A stretch of 64,000 nt of DNA from Erythrophleum ivorense (GCA_026724425.1 JAIUCV010000076.1:2751501-2815500), one strand, 5' to 3'. Counted from the stretch's first letter, positions 33,741 through 45,260 are shown. Program-made: numbers and translations. The notes: generated from the sequence alone by a model not told the origin.

Positions 33741-36704
33741 TCACAAGAAAGCAACGTTTAAAACCACTGTCAAAATGCTCAACATTCCTCGACTGTAATA
33801 CAAATCACTCCCTATTCCAGAGCTCGTCGAATTCCCCGATGGCGCGGTTATGTTCACCAAAGTCCCATTCCTACCATTACCGCGGCTGCAACCGGAAAAC
33901 CAAAACAAACATCAAATCTAAACACATATCAAGATTCAACAAATATGAAATGTTCAATCCGAAAACCGAACAAAAATAGCTATTTGAAAAACCAGAAAAC
34001 CGAATTAACCCGAACCAAAACCCAGATTATACACCTCTACCAAAAATGGCTAAAACCAAAACAAATATCAAAACCAAGCACATATCAAGATTCAACAAAT
34101 ATGAATGTTCAATCTAAAAACCGAACAAAAATTGGCTATTTGATAAACCGGAAAACCGAACCAAAACCGAGACTATACACCTCTACCAAAACCGGCTCAA
34201 CGAATTTAGGATAATTTCTTACCTTCCTGCAAACACACAAGAACCATGACCTGCAAAGAAACCAAAAATCAAGAAAATCAAGAATCAATATTTGCACAAA
34301 TGTAATAATGTATATAATAAAGAAAAAGCTTTTTTCTATATCTTTACTTGGATCTGTTGTGGTGATACTAGCAACTCCATTGAAGTTACAAGCATCAGGA
34401 TTATTCCCAGTCTGATGATAATAAGTATCAAACGCATAGTTAGCATGAGCAACCACATTATCTGGCTCATAACAAGCCTCTCCTTGCTTAATAGGCGAGC
34501 AATCAATCTTTCCAGGCCCACAAGCCCAATCAAGAGCAGCTTGAAGCATCTTAGGATCAGCACCTTCTCTTGCAGTACAATAAGTCTGGTTCGTTGTGTC
34601 GTTAGCAAGAACCGAGCCAGAGTTAGTCAGCCTCAAGATGTAAACAGGCTCACCATTTGCATTGAACAGTCCCCAACTCTTCTCTGATAAAGATCCAGCC
34701 TTTGTGTCCTCGTTGTAAAGCTCGTAGATGTAAGTGCTCACCGCGATCCCGGGGCGTTTAGGGGTTCCTGTTTTGTTGAGAACGTGCCTTATGAGGTTGC
34801 TGTTGTAAGTGTTGGCATTGTCGAGTGTAGCATCAGGCTCGTTGGTCTCTCCTTTAGAAGGCCAGCCTGATTCGGTTACAAGAACCGGGATGTTTGTGAA
34901 GTTGAGGAACGCCATTGCGAAGTAAGTTGCGTCCACCATTGCGTCAAAGGCGTTTGAGTAGCGGACAAGAGTGTTTGCGTCAACAGCTTCTTTGTTTGGA
35001 GGGATTGGTTTGAAGAGAGCGTAGTCTAGTGGGATCACACCGTTTGATTGCATGTAGTCGTAGTAAGGATAGACGTTGATCATCAGGTATGAGTTTGTGG
35101 ACTGCAAGAAACTTAGCAACGGTACGATAACCGGGTTTAAAGACCGGTTAAAGAAAGCTTGCGAAGGAGGGAAAGGGTCTAGGATCAAGGAAGTTGATAA
35201 AGCGGTAGAGACTTTGATCAAACGGTCAAGATTTGATGAAAGCAGAGCTGCATGGATGTTCTTGATGGCACTGACAAGAACAGGAGCTGCGTTAGGGAGA
35301 CTGGTTAGTACCTCGGAGCCGACGGAAATCGCGGTTATCGTCGTTGCAGGGTAATGAGAAATGACGTTGCGTTTGATCCAGTTAGCTGCTGTTGAGTTGG
35401 ACTGGCCAATGCCAAGAAGCTGGTCATTAGGTATTGAGATTATGACTTTGATTCCTGTGTTTGCTAGAGCTATTAGCATCCCGGGGTCTGCGTCGTATAG
35501 CCGGATATGTCGAATCTGCTGAGCTTTTAGAAGAGCTACAACTTGTGTTGGATGTGGCATATCGGAAAGATCAGTACCTATGTTAACTCCGATGAATGCA
35601 CCTGCAAAATTTTTTGAAACAAATGTTGCATCAAAAATAGCATCTTTGATTGACAAGAAAGACACAAATACAACATCTTTGTATTAGTTTCAGAGAGATC
35701 ATTAGCATCAACATTATACTCAACCAATAGTCTCATAAAAATAGCATCTTTGATTGACAAAAAGACACAGATACCACATCTTTCCAATAGCCAACATTAT
35801 ACTCAACCAATAGTTTCAGAGAAATCATTAGCAACAACATTATACTCAACCAATAGTCTCATAAAAATAGCATCTTTGATTGACAACAAAACACAAATTT
35901 AACATCTTTGTAATAGTTTCAGAGAGATCATTAGCATCAACATTACACTCAACCAATAGTTTCATAAAAATAGCATCTTTTGATTGACAAAAAAAACACA
36001 AATTTAACATGTTCTCAATAGTTTCAGAGAAAACATCAAAAATTCAACATAATATTGTCTGAAGTTAGTCCAAAAAGAGTCTAGGATACAGAAAGATTTG
36101 CACTTTGTGTTTTAATCAAAATCCATAAACCCTAAACCCTAAATTACATTAAAGATGCAACAAGATTTAGATTCATATATACAGAACTGTGACTAAAACA
36201 GTAGAAGTAGAAGTAATAAATATGGGAAGGGCATTAAAAACACCATTCTTGTTTCTTAGTGAGCATTTAAAAAACAAGCCCACCTGCCCAAACGCATACA
36301 GACATTTAATATCATAACCTACCACTCTCTCAATCCCACTCAAATTATTCAAAACAGATACATAAAGCCAAATAATTCATACACAAAACAAACAATAATC
36401 TTTGCAAGTGTTCTAAAATCACTTTATATATTAAGAGAGGAGCCCGATTTAAGCTATTTCATTAATCACTAACAGTGTGTGTATTACTAATGAAATGTAA
36501 CTTAGAACTAGAACATTAACACATGCAAATCAAATTTGGGACTGATGATTGAATCTGAAACTCGACTGAATCTCGACTGAAACTCGAGAGGCCCAAGACT
36601 GGAAACAGAGATTCAAGATTAGAGGTACCTTCATCAGGTGGAGGAGAAGGAGAAGCTGAAGCAAGAACTAAAAGAGAAAGAGAAAGGAGAAGAAGAGGAG
36701 CCAT
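33741..36704 (-). CDS. GPI-anchored glucan endo-1,3-beta-glucosidase, family GH17 + X8
   Basis: Exons 36704-36629, 35601-34348, 34250-34223 and 33885-33741 give 500 residues with phases matching at each GT-AG junction. A Leu-rich signal peptide (MAPLLLLSLSLLVLASA) precedes the GH17 domain (AFIGVNIGTD). The likely acid/base Glu is in ISVGSEVL (about residue 120) and the nucleophile in VTESGWPSKG (about 270). An X8/CBM43 domain (TYCTAREGAD...LDWACGPGKIDCS) follows at about 365-450. A Ser/Asn-rich linker and a hydrophobic tail (ILTVVLNVAFL) suggest a GPI anchor. The enzyme would act on callose at the cell wall or plasmodesmata. An in-frame ATG exists upstream (36899), but 36704 puts the signal peptide first. 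Orthology to AT1G66250 is supported by the neighbouring ALY3-like gene. Confidence 0.92.
35634..36060. repeat. Tandem ~103-126-bp repeats in GH17 intron 1
   Basis: ATAGCATCTTTGATTGACAA and close variants recur at about 35637, 35741, 35867 and 35970, alternating with TCAGAGA(G/A)ATCATTAGCA and ACTCAACCAATAGT blocks. Spacing is about 104, 126 and 103 bases. The repeats start just upstream of the exon 2 acceptor and spill slightly past it into short unrelated frames. Confidence 0.8.
36127..36143. repeat. Two telomere-type units in GH17 intron 1
   Basis: AAACCCTAAACCCTAAA, two perfect plant telomere units, inside the first intron of the GH17 gene. It may be a telo-box pair or a trace of break repair. 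Confidence 0.55.
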
Positions 36705-38182
36705 GGAAAGAGACAGACTTTTGAGTTTCTGAGAATCTGAGATAACCCAAAGAGACAAGAAACAGAGGAAAGAAAAAATTATGGGTTTTGGGTCTAAAAA
36801 TGTCGACTTTAAGAGGAATAACCCACAAAAAAAGGAAAGGGGCAAAATTGCGTGAGTGTAGAGAAAATAGGGTTTAAAGCTCTGAGGGAAAAAGGACATG
36901 GAGAAAAAGTTAGAAAATTTGTTGGTGATGATATCGAAAGAGAGAGAGAGACAGAGGTAACAGTTGAATGGACGGCTAAGATCTTATTTTGAGATTTCAA
37001 ATGGTCAAAAAGAAATCCAACGGTCGTCTAAAATCTAACTTAGAAAGAGAGAGAGAGACTACACAGTTACTTAGTCAGACTTTTGTGCTCTGGGAAACAA
37101 AGCCTAGAAACTTGAGTCATAATTAGTTTTTTTCCTGTTTGTTTGTTAAATTACTAATAATGTATTAATATGCTTGATGATTAATTTTGAGTATAGTAGT
37201 GAAACTTAGTACTGAATGTTATGTAAAATGTATATATTTAAATTTAAAAAGTACACGATAAACTATGCTATCTGAATAAGTGAATGTATAGGAGAATTTT
37301 TTTTTTATCTTTTTTTTTTAAATGTAAGTTTTTAAGAGCACAACTTTTGGTGTAAAACAAGTAGTGCATTGGACAGCAAAATAAGTTGGTAACAACAAAG
37401 TAGCCGTTGCCACTCTTTTGTTTGCTCTCATTAAGTTTGATCCCTTTGATTTACTTTTATGATTTATCTGAAATCATCAATTTAATAAGCTGATTCTTCT
37501 TTTGTTTTTCCTCTATTTGTGACAATACTATTTTCTTTTGTTTGGGTCAACCTTTGTAATTAGATTAGTCTGAAAATCTGGTCAACATACCAAATGTATT
37601 GCGATTGCCTATACAAAAGATTTTTTTTATGGATAATGTGTAGCACTATGACTAAACACTTGGCCTTGGAATTTAAAGAACCAAGAAATAAACGATAGAG
37701 AGAAAGAACTAAAATAACATTTAAACGTTAGAATTCATCTAAACTGGTTGACATTTAAATTTATCCAAAAATGACTGTATTATCTTCACTAGTTTTTAGC
37801 TATTTGACTGGTAGCAATGATGATCAAGCCATAGCCCATACTAAAACTTTCAAGTCTGATTGTAATGGTGATAGACTTCATCGTTGACTTTGGGTTTCTA
37901 TTAGTGTCCCAATCTCGTCCTCAAAGCATATTCATCCTAGACCTGAAACCAAACCATCTATCTTAAGAAAGTGTATGTCGATCGTCTCTTCTTTTTCTCC
38001 ACTTCTCAAACACTAAATATCAATTGTTGATCTTTAATAAGGAGTTCACTGCTAATAAACTTGATATCTCTTGCAACTTAAAGTGGTTAAGTTTTTAGAG
38101 ATCTTTTATCCTCCAAAATTGTGATTACAAAAGACAGAATATTTGATCTTGTAACTTTTTTCGGTTCATTTGGTGATCCCAA
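36705..38182. other. GH17 upstream region, no other gene seen
   Basis: Contains the GH17 leader and promoter on the minus strand. (GA)n tracts at about 36940-36953 and 37046-37057 are typical of plant promoters and leaders. The remainder to about 38182 is AT-rich with no recognisable frame. Confidence 0.5.
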
Positions 38183-38200
38183 TTTTTTTTTTTTTAATGT

Positions 38201-38800
38201 CTAAAATCTTGATTTCTTCGTAATTCTTCCTGACTTCTTAAAATGCCAGCTTAAACCGTCACCTTTAATTTGTACAATCTGCGACTCCTGGGAAGGAGAG
38301 GGGTTCAAACTATTAAAATTCCATTCCTTCTTCACCGGGTCTAGCAATTGATTAAGCATTATGTTCGGATGAAAGTGAAGCCCTTTACACCTAGCCGGTG
38401 TCACATCATAAGTATAGGGCATAGGTTATTGGCTTCATAAGCCTGTCCTATTTTTGTCACTGTTTAAAGTTTGAAATGTCTTCATGCAACAAATGACAGC
38501 ACTGCCGGTTGCTGGTTGGGGACACATTCAACGGAAACATACCCCACAAACGTTGGTCCCCTAACATCTCCTTTTTCTTAATGGATTGTCCAAAATAAAT
38601 TCATCTCTTTCACTCAAAAATTGCAATTTTTTACTATTGCCTCTCTCTTTTTTTTTTTCCCTATCAAACTCTCTATTGCTCTCAATTTGAATCTTCAATG
38701 TATTTGTCTACATGAAGTTTAATAAAAAGCGTATTATTTTTGAAAAAAAGATAATATGACCTGAAAGATTATCTCTCCTCTTACATTCAAGATTTTCTCG
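38201..38800 (-). pseudogene. LINE ORF2 C-terminal fragment
   Basis: The frame NQLLDPVKKEWNFNSLN...GDGLSWHFKKSGRITKKS matches the post-RT region of plant L1 LINEs, where a WHF-KSG motif is typical. It is damaged and ends at the A-run. Confidence 0.65.
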
Positions 38801-39268
38801 CAGTGTCGGCCAGTAATCACACGGCGCCTAAAGCGCACTACAAAAATATTGCCCTTTAATAGCAATTTTTACTTAACAACATTTAAAAAATATATATATA
38901 TATATAATAAAAATAATAAATATTTTAAAATATTTTTTTTAAATAAATATTTTAAGAGCAATACATTACTTATAAAACAAAAAAATTATTTTATTATTTT
39001 TAATTTATTTGTTTATCTTATTTGATATAAAAAATTAATTTAAGGTTGTCAGAAAACAAAATTGAGATTATAAGATCCATCAAAATTCTATTGAATATTA
39101 CAAATCGAAAGAGAACTGAGAATCGAACTCAAATTCTAAGTATAGATAATGGACGTCTTAAACCAATACACTAAAGAAACCTTTGGAAATATTGCGCCCC
39201 TAAAATATTTATAAACTTTAGCGCCTAAAGCATTAGGCGTTACATGCTTTAGCCCATGGCCGGCCCTG
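38801..39268. mobile_element. Non-autonomous hAT-like element, 468 bp
   Basis: The ends CAGTGTCGGCC and GGCCGGCCCTG form an imperfect terminal inverted repeat; just inside are GGCGCCTAAAGCGC and its inverse-like GCGCCTAAAGCATTAGGCG. Perfect 8-bp flanks TTTTCTCG (38793-38800 and 39269-39276) are the hAT signature. The interior is AT-rich, with a short (TA)n at about 38890-38905 and no transposase. It interrupts the LINE. Confidence 0.85.
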
Positions 39269-39276
39269 TTTTCTCG

Positions 39277-39680
39277 CATTCCTTATCGATTTCTTGGGAG
39301 AGGAACCAGAGGTCTGTCTAAGAAGGGAGCTCTCAAACCTTCTTCCACTATCCAAACTTTTAGAGTATTTCCATTGTTGAATCTCTTTCTTAAACCCTTT
39401 GGCAGAAGATCTCTTCCCCAAAATATACTTTTCCAAGCAACAAATGGTTTTCGCCAGCAACAGAGTTTAAAAAGGATTCTTGTTCAAAATATCTACTCTT
39501 TAGAAGTATCGCCAAAAGGCTTTCTGGCTCTTGAAGAATTCCCCAAGCCTGTTTAGCCAGAAGTGCTTGATTGAAATCTTCAATATCTATGAATCCCATA
39601 CCTCCCAGCTGTTTAGGAAGGCACATCTTTTCCTAACTTAGCCAGTGGACTTTGCTCTTATTTTCCACTGAACTCCACCA
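39277..39680 (-). pseudogene. LINE ORF2 fragment, end of reverse transcriptase
   Basis: [27 protein letters not shown] is the classic post-RT motif of plant LINEs (GG-GF-D---FN-ALL-KQ-W). The reading frame changes at about 39390. The piece ends where the copia element inserted. Confidence 0.8.
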
Positions 39681-39685
39681 AAAAT

Positions 39686-39944
39686 TGAAGCTACTAAGTT
39701 ACCGTTTGTTTTCAGTTTACTTGAATAACAAGTTTTAAACTTGGTCATCAGAAGAATAAGTCTCCGTTGTTTTAGGAGCTAGAGTAGTCGTAGTTTGTTT
39801 CAGCTTTTTTAGGAATCAGTTTCTCCTTCTTGTTGTACCCAAAGTCTTTTTAAAGACTGTTCTTTTCATTTTAATATCAAGCTGAACAATTCAGTTCAAA
39901 AACTCTATTCTTGTTAAACACGATTACAAACTTTAGATCTAACA
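39686..39944 (+). repeat. 5' LTR of copia element
   Basis: 259 bases, TGAAGCTACTAAG...ATCTAACA. It probably contains the promoter and is followed after two bases by the primer site. Confidence 0.93.
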
Positions 39945-39946
39945 AG

Positions 39947-39958
39947 TGGTATCAGAGC
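39947..39958 (+). other. Primer binding site, tRNA-iMet
   Basis: TGGTATCAGAGC, complementary to initiator tRNA-Met, two bases downstream of the 5' LTR. Confidence 0.9.
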
Positions 39959-39988
39959 TTGCAACGAGCTTGGTACGAGAGAGGAAAG

Positions 39989-42900
39989 ATGGGAGAGAGA
40001 GATACACAATTGACGATTCCGAAATTCGATGGAGATTATGAGTATTGGGCAATGCTCATGGAGAATCTTCTCAAGTCAAAGGAATGGTGGGGATTGATCG
40101 AGACGGGCTACACCAGGCCAGAGAGAGGCGTGATCCTTACTGGACCACAGAGAGAGGAGTTGGCTCAATTGACGCTTAAAGATCTCAAGGTAAAGAATTA
40201 CCTCTTTGCGTCAATTGACAAGAACATTCTCAAGACAATTCTGAAGAAGGAAACCGCAAAGGATCTTTGGGATTCCATGAAGAGGAAATATCAAGGGAAT
40301 GAGAGAGTGCAGAGTGCACAATTGCAGAGGATGAGGAGGAGCTTCGAGGTCTTGGAGATGAAGGAGGCAGAGTCCATTTCAGAGTACTTCTCTCGTGTCA
40401 TGATGGTTGTTAATGACATGAGAAACCTTGGAGAAGACATGCCGGATTCAAAGGTGGTAGAGAAGATCCTGAGAACCCTTGTGGAGAAATTCACATATGT
40501 TGTATGTGCAATAGAAGAGTCTAAAGACATCAAAGACATGTCTGTAGACGGACTGCAGAGCTCACTCATGGTTCATGATCAAAAACTAACCAGGCATGTG
40601 GGAGATGAGCATGCGCTGAGAATGGAAGGAAACTGGAGATCGAATGAAGGACAAGGCCGTGGAGGATATCAGAATCCAGGAAGAGGAAGAGGAGGATATC
40701 ACGGTCGAGGCAGAGGAAACACAAGCTTCTCTAAGGAGACGGTAAAGTGCTTCAAATGTAACAAAATGGGGCACTACAAGAACGAGTGTCCAGAATGGGA
40801 GAAGAAGGCAAATTATGCAGAGCTTGAAGAAGATGTGCTCCTCATGGCATATGTGAAGGCACATAAGGAAGAAGGAGAGCATAGATGGTTCCTTGACTCC
40901 GGATGCAGCAATCATATGTGTGGAGTGAAGGGATGGTTTGTCGAGCTTGATGAAACATTTCGAGGGAATGTCAAGCTGGGTGATGATCGGAGAATGTCAG
41001 TAGAAGGAATTGGAAGCCTTCGATTGGAGATCAATGGCTGCAACCAACTAATCTCCTCTGTTTACTACATTCCGGGTCTGAAGAACAACCTGATGAGTGT
41101 GGGACAATTGCAGCAGAAGGGTTTGAGAATCACTATCGAGGATGATGTGTGCGAGGTGTGGCACAAACAACAGAGGAGGGTGCTGATGAAATACCTGATG
41201 TCTAAAAACAGAATGTTCATCATTCTGGCTGCAGTCAAAGGACCTCGAGACATAGAAGAAGGATGTCTGCAAGTAACAGAAGAGAAGCCTGAGGAGTTAT
41301 GGCACAAAAGACTTGGTCACTTAAGTCACGGAGGAGTGCAGAGCTTGTCAGAAAAGGAAATGGTGACAGGGCTGCCGCAGATGTCACCAGGAGAAGTTGA
41401 GAAAGTATGTGATGTTTGCATGAGAGGAAAACAGAATAGAGAGGTCATTCCAAAGAAAAGTTCATGGAGAGCTAGTCGTGGACTGGAACTAGTGCATACT
41501 GACATCTGTGGACCAATTGCACCAGTCTCTGAAGGAGGAAAGAGGTATATCGTCAACTTTATTGATGATTACAGTCGCAAATGTTGGAGCTATTTGCTAG
41601 CAGAGAAGTCAGATGCATTGAAAACCTTCAAGGAATTCAAAGCAGCTGCTGAGCGTGAGATGGGAACAAGTCTGGTGTGTCTTAGATCAGACAGAGGTGG
41701 CGAGTACAACTCTGCAGCTTTCCAGAGTTACTGCAGAGACAATGGGATCAAACGTCAACTCACAGCTGCGTACACTCCTCCGCAAAATGGGATTGCAGAG
41801 AGAAAGAATCGAAGCATTATGAACATGAGTAGGTGTATGCTGCTGGGCATGACGGTTCCAAGAAGGTTCTGGCCGGAGGCTGTTCAGTACGCAGTACACA
41901 TTCTGAATCAAAGTCCATCGGCTGCTCTTGGAGATATCACACCTGAGGAGAAATGGAGCAGCCATAAACCATCGGTGGAACACTTGAAGGTGTTCGGATG
42001 CGTTGCTTATGCCCTTGTGCCGTATGAGAAACGAGTGAAGCTGGATGAGAAGAGCACAAGATGCGTGTTCTTTGGAGTGAGCAAAGAGTCGAAAGCTTAC
42101 AGGTTGTACAACCCAGAGACCAAGAAAATCATTATCAGCCGCGATGTAAAATTTGATGAAAGCAAGAAGTGGGAGTGGGAAGATGCCTATGTGGAAGCTG
42201 GATTGAGATGGGAAGATGATGAGACAATCCCAGAAGAAACAAATAATGATGGAGAAGAAGAAACTGGAGATGATGATAATGGAGAAGAAGAAGTCGAGGC
42301 TAACACAGAAGAGATCAATGCACCAACTGAGGTAACTCAAGCTAATGACGATCAAGAGCCTGCTGTAAGAGGAACCTCAGGAAGACAGAGACAGACACCA
42401 ATCTGGATGAAAGACTACGTTTCAGGAGCTGCAGGAGAAGCAAGCTTCTTTGTCATTGAAGAAGAAGAGGTCATGATGATGTACACTACATCAGAGGATC
42501 CAGAAAGATTTGAAGATGCTGTCAAACAAGAAAAATGGCGAAAAGCAATGGAAACAGAGATCGGATCCATTGAAGAGAATCAGACATGGGAGTTGGTTGA
42601 TCTGCCTGCAGAAGCTAAGGTGATCGGCGTGAAATGGATTTTCAAAACGAAGTTCAATGAAAAGGGAGAAGTAGACAAGTTTAAGGCGAGGTTGGTAGCA
42701 AAAGGATATCATCAGAGACAAGGAGTCGATTTCCATGAAGTGTTCGCACCAGTGGCAAGGTGGGACACTATCAGAACCATCCTGGCTATTGCTGCTCAAC
42801 GTGATTGGAAGGTTTACCAACTGGATGTGAAAAGCGCTTTCCTCCACGGAGAGTTAAGCGAGGATGTCTACATCAAACAACCTCAGGGATTTGAGATAGC

Positions 42901-44029
42901 TGGTGAGAACGAGAAGGTTTACAAACTAAGGAAAGCTCTGTACGGCCTGAGACAAGCTCCAAGGGCTTGGTATAGCAGAATTGAAGGCTACTTTGTGAAG
43001 GAAGGGTTTGAAAAGTGCTATTGTGAGCACACTTTGTTCGTGAAGACAGAGCAAGACAAGATGCTAATAGTAAGTCTGTACGTTGATGACCTGATCTATA
43101 CAGGTAACTCTGTGTCTTTGCTCGAGAAGTTTAAAGGTTCGATGATGAGAGAGTTCTCAATGACTGATTTGGGATTTATGAAGTTTTTCTTGGGAGTGGA
43201 GGTTATCCAAGATGAGTATGGGATTTTCATCAATCAACAGAAGTATGCTACAGAGATTCTGGAGAAGTTTGGTATGGAGAACTCCAATTCAGTCAGAAAT
43301 CCAATAGTCCCTGGTCAGAAGCTGAGCAAAGAAGGCTCAGGAGAAAGTGTGGATACGACTGTGTTCAAGCAACTCATCGGAAGTCTCAGGTATCTGACAG
43401 CCACTAGACCAGACCTAATATTCTCAATAAATCTGGTCAGCAGGTTCATGGAGAAACCTTGTGAGGAACACATGCTCGCAGCCAAGAGGATTCTGAGATA
43501 CGTAAAGGGAACAACAGAGTTCGGGATCAGATACCAGCGAGGTGGAGATCAAAACCTTGTAGGGTTTGCTGACAGTGACTATGCCGGTGATAGTGATGAC
43601 AGAAAGAGCACCTCAGGCTACGTTTTCATGATGAGTGGAGGAGCGGTGTCATGGGCTTCAAAGAAACAAGCTATAGTGACGTTGTCCACTACTGAAGCTG
43701 AGTTTGTTGCTGCAGCCTATGGTGCTTGCCAAGGAGTTTGGCTCAGGAACGTCTTGAAAGAAGTTGGAGCGGATCAAGTAGAAGGTACAATTCTCTATTG
43801 CGATAATAGTTCTACTATTAAGTTGTCCAAGAATCCAGTGATGCATGGGAGGAGCAAACATATTCATGTAAGGTATCACTTCTTGCGTGATTTGGTGAAT
43901 GATGGAGTCATAAAACTGGATTATTGCTCAACTCAAGATCAGCTAGCGGATTTCATGACAAAGGCTGTCAAACTCGATACGTTTGAGAAGTTGCGAAACA
44001 GAGTCGGTGTGTGTTCTAAGGAAGTGTAA
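39989..44029 (+). CDS. Copia gag-pol polyprotein, 1,346 residues
   Basis: The ATG at 39989 (GGAAAGATGGG) is the first after the primer site; the frame is open further upstream, but through the LTR. Gag (UBN2 type, LTIPKFDGDYEYWAMLMENL) is followed by a zinc knuckle CFKCNKMGHYKNEC (about residue 253) and protease FLDSGCSNHMC (about 300). The integrase has LWHKRLGHLSHGG, CDVCMRGK and DDE residues in HTDICGP, RSDRGGEY and QNGIAERKN. RT has KARLVAKGYHQRQGVDFHEV and YVDD (about 1031), then RNase H FADSDYAGDSDDRKSTSGY. Integrase before RT defines Ty1/copia. All motifs are complete and no stop or frameshift is present. An acidic linker separates integrase and RT. The lineage within copia was not assigned. 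Confidence 0.95.
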   Translation: MGERDTQLTIPKFDGDYEYWAMLMENLLKSKEWWGLIETGYTRPERGVILTGPQREELAQLTLKDLKVKNYLFASIDKNILKTILKKETAKDLWDSMKRKYQGNERVQSAQLQRMRRSFEVLEMKEAESISEYFSRVMMVVNDMRNLGEDMPDSKVVEKILRTLVEKFTYVVCAIEESKDIKDMSVDGLQSSLMVHDQKLTRHVGDEHALRMEGNWRSNEGQGRGGYQNPGRGRGGYHGRGRGNTSFSKETVKCFKCNKMGHYKNECPEWEKKANYAELEEDVLLMAYVKAHKEEGEHRWFLDSGCSNHMCGVKGWFVELDETFRGNVKLGDDRRMSVEGIGSLRLEINGCNQLISSVYYIPGLKNNLMSVGQLQQKGLRITIEDDVCEVWHKQQRRVLMKYLMSKNRMFIILAAVKGPRDIEEGCLQVTEEKPEELWHKRLGHLSHGGVQSLSEKEMVTGLPQMSPGEVEKVCDVCMRGKQNREVIPKKSSWRASRGLELVHTDICGPIAPVSEGGKRYIVNFIDDYSRKCWSYLLAEKSDALKTFKEFKAAAEREMGTSLVCLRSDRGGEYNSAAFQSYCRDNGIKRQLTAAYTPPQNGIAERKNRSIMNMSRCMLLGMTVPRRFWPEAVQYAVHILNQSPSAALGDITPEEKWSSHKPSVEHLKVFGCVAYALVPYEKRVKLDEKSTRCVFFGVSKESKAYRLYNPETKKIIISRDVKFDESKKWEWEDAYVEAGLRWEDDETIPEETNNDGEEETGDDDNGEEEVEANTEEINAPTEVTQANDDQEPAVRGTSGRQRQTPIWMKDYVSGAAGEASFFVIEEEEVMMMYTTSEDPERFEDAVKQEKWRKAMETEIGSIEENQTWELVDLPAEAKVIGVKWIFKTKFNEKGEVDKFKARLVAKGYHQRQGVDFHEVFAPVARWDTIRTILAIAAQRDWKVYQLDVKSAFLHGELSEDVYIKQPQGFEIAGENEKVYKLRKALYGLRQAPRAWYSRIEGYFVKEGFEKCYCEHTLFVKTEQDKMLIVSLYVDDLIYTGNSVSLLEKFKGSMMREFSMTDLGFMKFFLGVEVIQDEYGIFINQQKYATEILEKFGMENSNSVRNPIVPGQKLSKEGSGESVDTTVFKQLIGSLRYLTATRPDLIFSINLVSRFMEKPCEEHMLAAKRILRYVKGTTEFGIRYQRGGDQNLVGFADSDYAGDSDDRKSTSGYVFMMSGGAVSWASKKQAIVTLSTTEAEFVAAAYGACQGVWLRNVLKEVGADQVEGTILYCDNSSTIKLSKNPVMHGRSKHIHVRYHFLRDLVNDGVIKLDYCSTQDQLADFMTKAVKLDTFEKLRNRVGVCSKEV

Positions 44030-44063
44030 ACTGGAAGGACCTATTCCAGTTTAGGGGAGGTAT

Positions 44064-44322
44064 TGAAGCTACTAAGTTATCGTTTGTTTTCAGTTTACTT
44101 GAATAACAAGTTTTAAACTTGGTCATTAGAAGAATAAGTCTCCGTTGTTTTAGGAGTTAGAGTAGTCGTAGTTTGTTTCAGCTTTTTTAGGAATCAGTTT
44201 CTCCTTCTTGTTGTACCCAAAGTCTTTTTAAAAACTGTTCTTTTCATTTTAATATCAAGCTGAACAATTCAGTTCAAAAACTCTATTCTTGTTAAACACG
44301 ATTACAAACTTTAGATCTAACA
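44064..44322 (+). repeat. 3' LTR of copia element
   Basis: Same length as the 5' LTR. Four differences are visible (three C to T and one G to A relative to the 5' copy). A purine tract TTAGGGGAGGTAT lies immediately before it and would prime plus-strand DNA. Confidence 0.93.
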
Positions 44323-44327
44323 AAAAT

Positions 44328-44948
44328 TAGCCATCGCACTTCTAATATTGCCACATATTGTTTTTGGCAGTCTACAACATGTCATAGCATAAACCGACAT
44401 TGCAGAGAACACCGATTTAAGTTTCTTTCCCACCTAGTAACAAAGTTCTAGAGAACCAACCATACTCTCTTATGAACTATTTATCTTAAAAAAATCCAGC
44501 AATTGAACTTTGGAACCAGTAAAACACTTCGGCAAGCCTAGATAAGTTCCAGCACCACCTTCTTTGAAGATCTGAATAGCTTCCTTTATTTTTTTTTTTA
44601 TTTTGAGATTTATCAACCTTCGCTCCAAAGGTGATGAAAGACTTGCTCTCATTGATGACTTGTCTTGTTGCCTCTCCATAGATCTTCAAGGTTAGTTTTA
44701 GAGTTTTACACTGAAGACCATTTGCTTTGCATAGGAACAAACTATCATCAGCAAGTGGATTGCGGGACCATTATCTGAAAACCCGATTCCATTCAAAACT
44801 CCTATTCTCTCTGCTCTATTAAAAAGATGAGTGAGCCTTTCCGCACACAAAACAAAGTGAAAAGAAGAAAGAGGATCTACCTGCCTCAGGCCCCTATAGG
44901 GAGTGATTATTTCATGTGGTTAGTCATTGATGAGTACTGAATAAGAGT
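44328..44948 (-). pseudogene. LINE ORF2 fragment, middle of reverse transcriptase
   Basis: The minus strand reads [37 protein letters not shown] and then SVYAMTCYRLPKTIC-type sequence. These are the RQGDPLSP, GTYLGLP and MP-Y-MS-F-LP segments of L1 reverse transcriptase. It is frameshifted at least once (about 44590), near a T-run. Confidence 0.8.
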
Positions 44949-44949
44949 T

Positions 44950-45260
44950 TGTTACGTGTAGCTTATCAAAGTGAAGATAACTCTTAATATTGATAGTAAT
45001 AACCGAATTACAGAACTTGAGAGAAGTTAATGGCGTCTCTCATCACCCCCTAAGAGATATTAATGGAGTCTCTCACCTCCCCTGTGATCACTCAACTCTG
45101 TGATGAAGCTCCCTCTCTAACCCCCAAAGCTAATATAAAGATAAAGACTAAGAAGTAACCATGGTTACTTTGAGAGTAACCATGATTAACGGTAGTTACT
45201 TTGCAACCTTAAGTAAATAAATGTTAACCGCTTAACGCTGTAAAACCACTGCTCCTATCA
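44950..45260 (-). repeat. 3' LTR (minus orientation) of compact gypsy-like element
   Basis: 311 bases, same as the copy at 57308-57618 as far as I can compare. On the minus strand it is preceded by a purine-rich AAAGGGCGGAGTAT. Confidence 0.88.

Larger units (their letters stand above)
39686..44322 (+). mobile_element. Intact Ty1/copia retrotransposon
   Basis: LTRs of 259 bases each (39686-39944 and 44064-44322) with TG...CA ends are flanked by AAAAT duplications (39681-39685 and 44323-44327). The element inserted into the LINE. By eye the LTRs differ at four sites, all transitions. Primer site, single open gag-pol frame and polypurine tract are all present, so autonomous activity is possible. 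Confidence 0.95.

Noticed and set aside
34136..34347. C-terminal extension of the GH17 frame past 34348
   Set aside because: This is readthrough into intron 2; splicing to 34250 restores the family's Cys-containing and GPI tail sequence.
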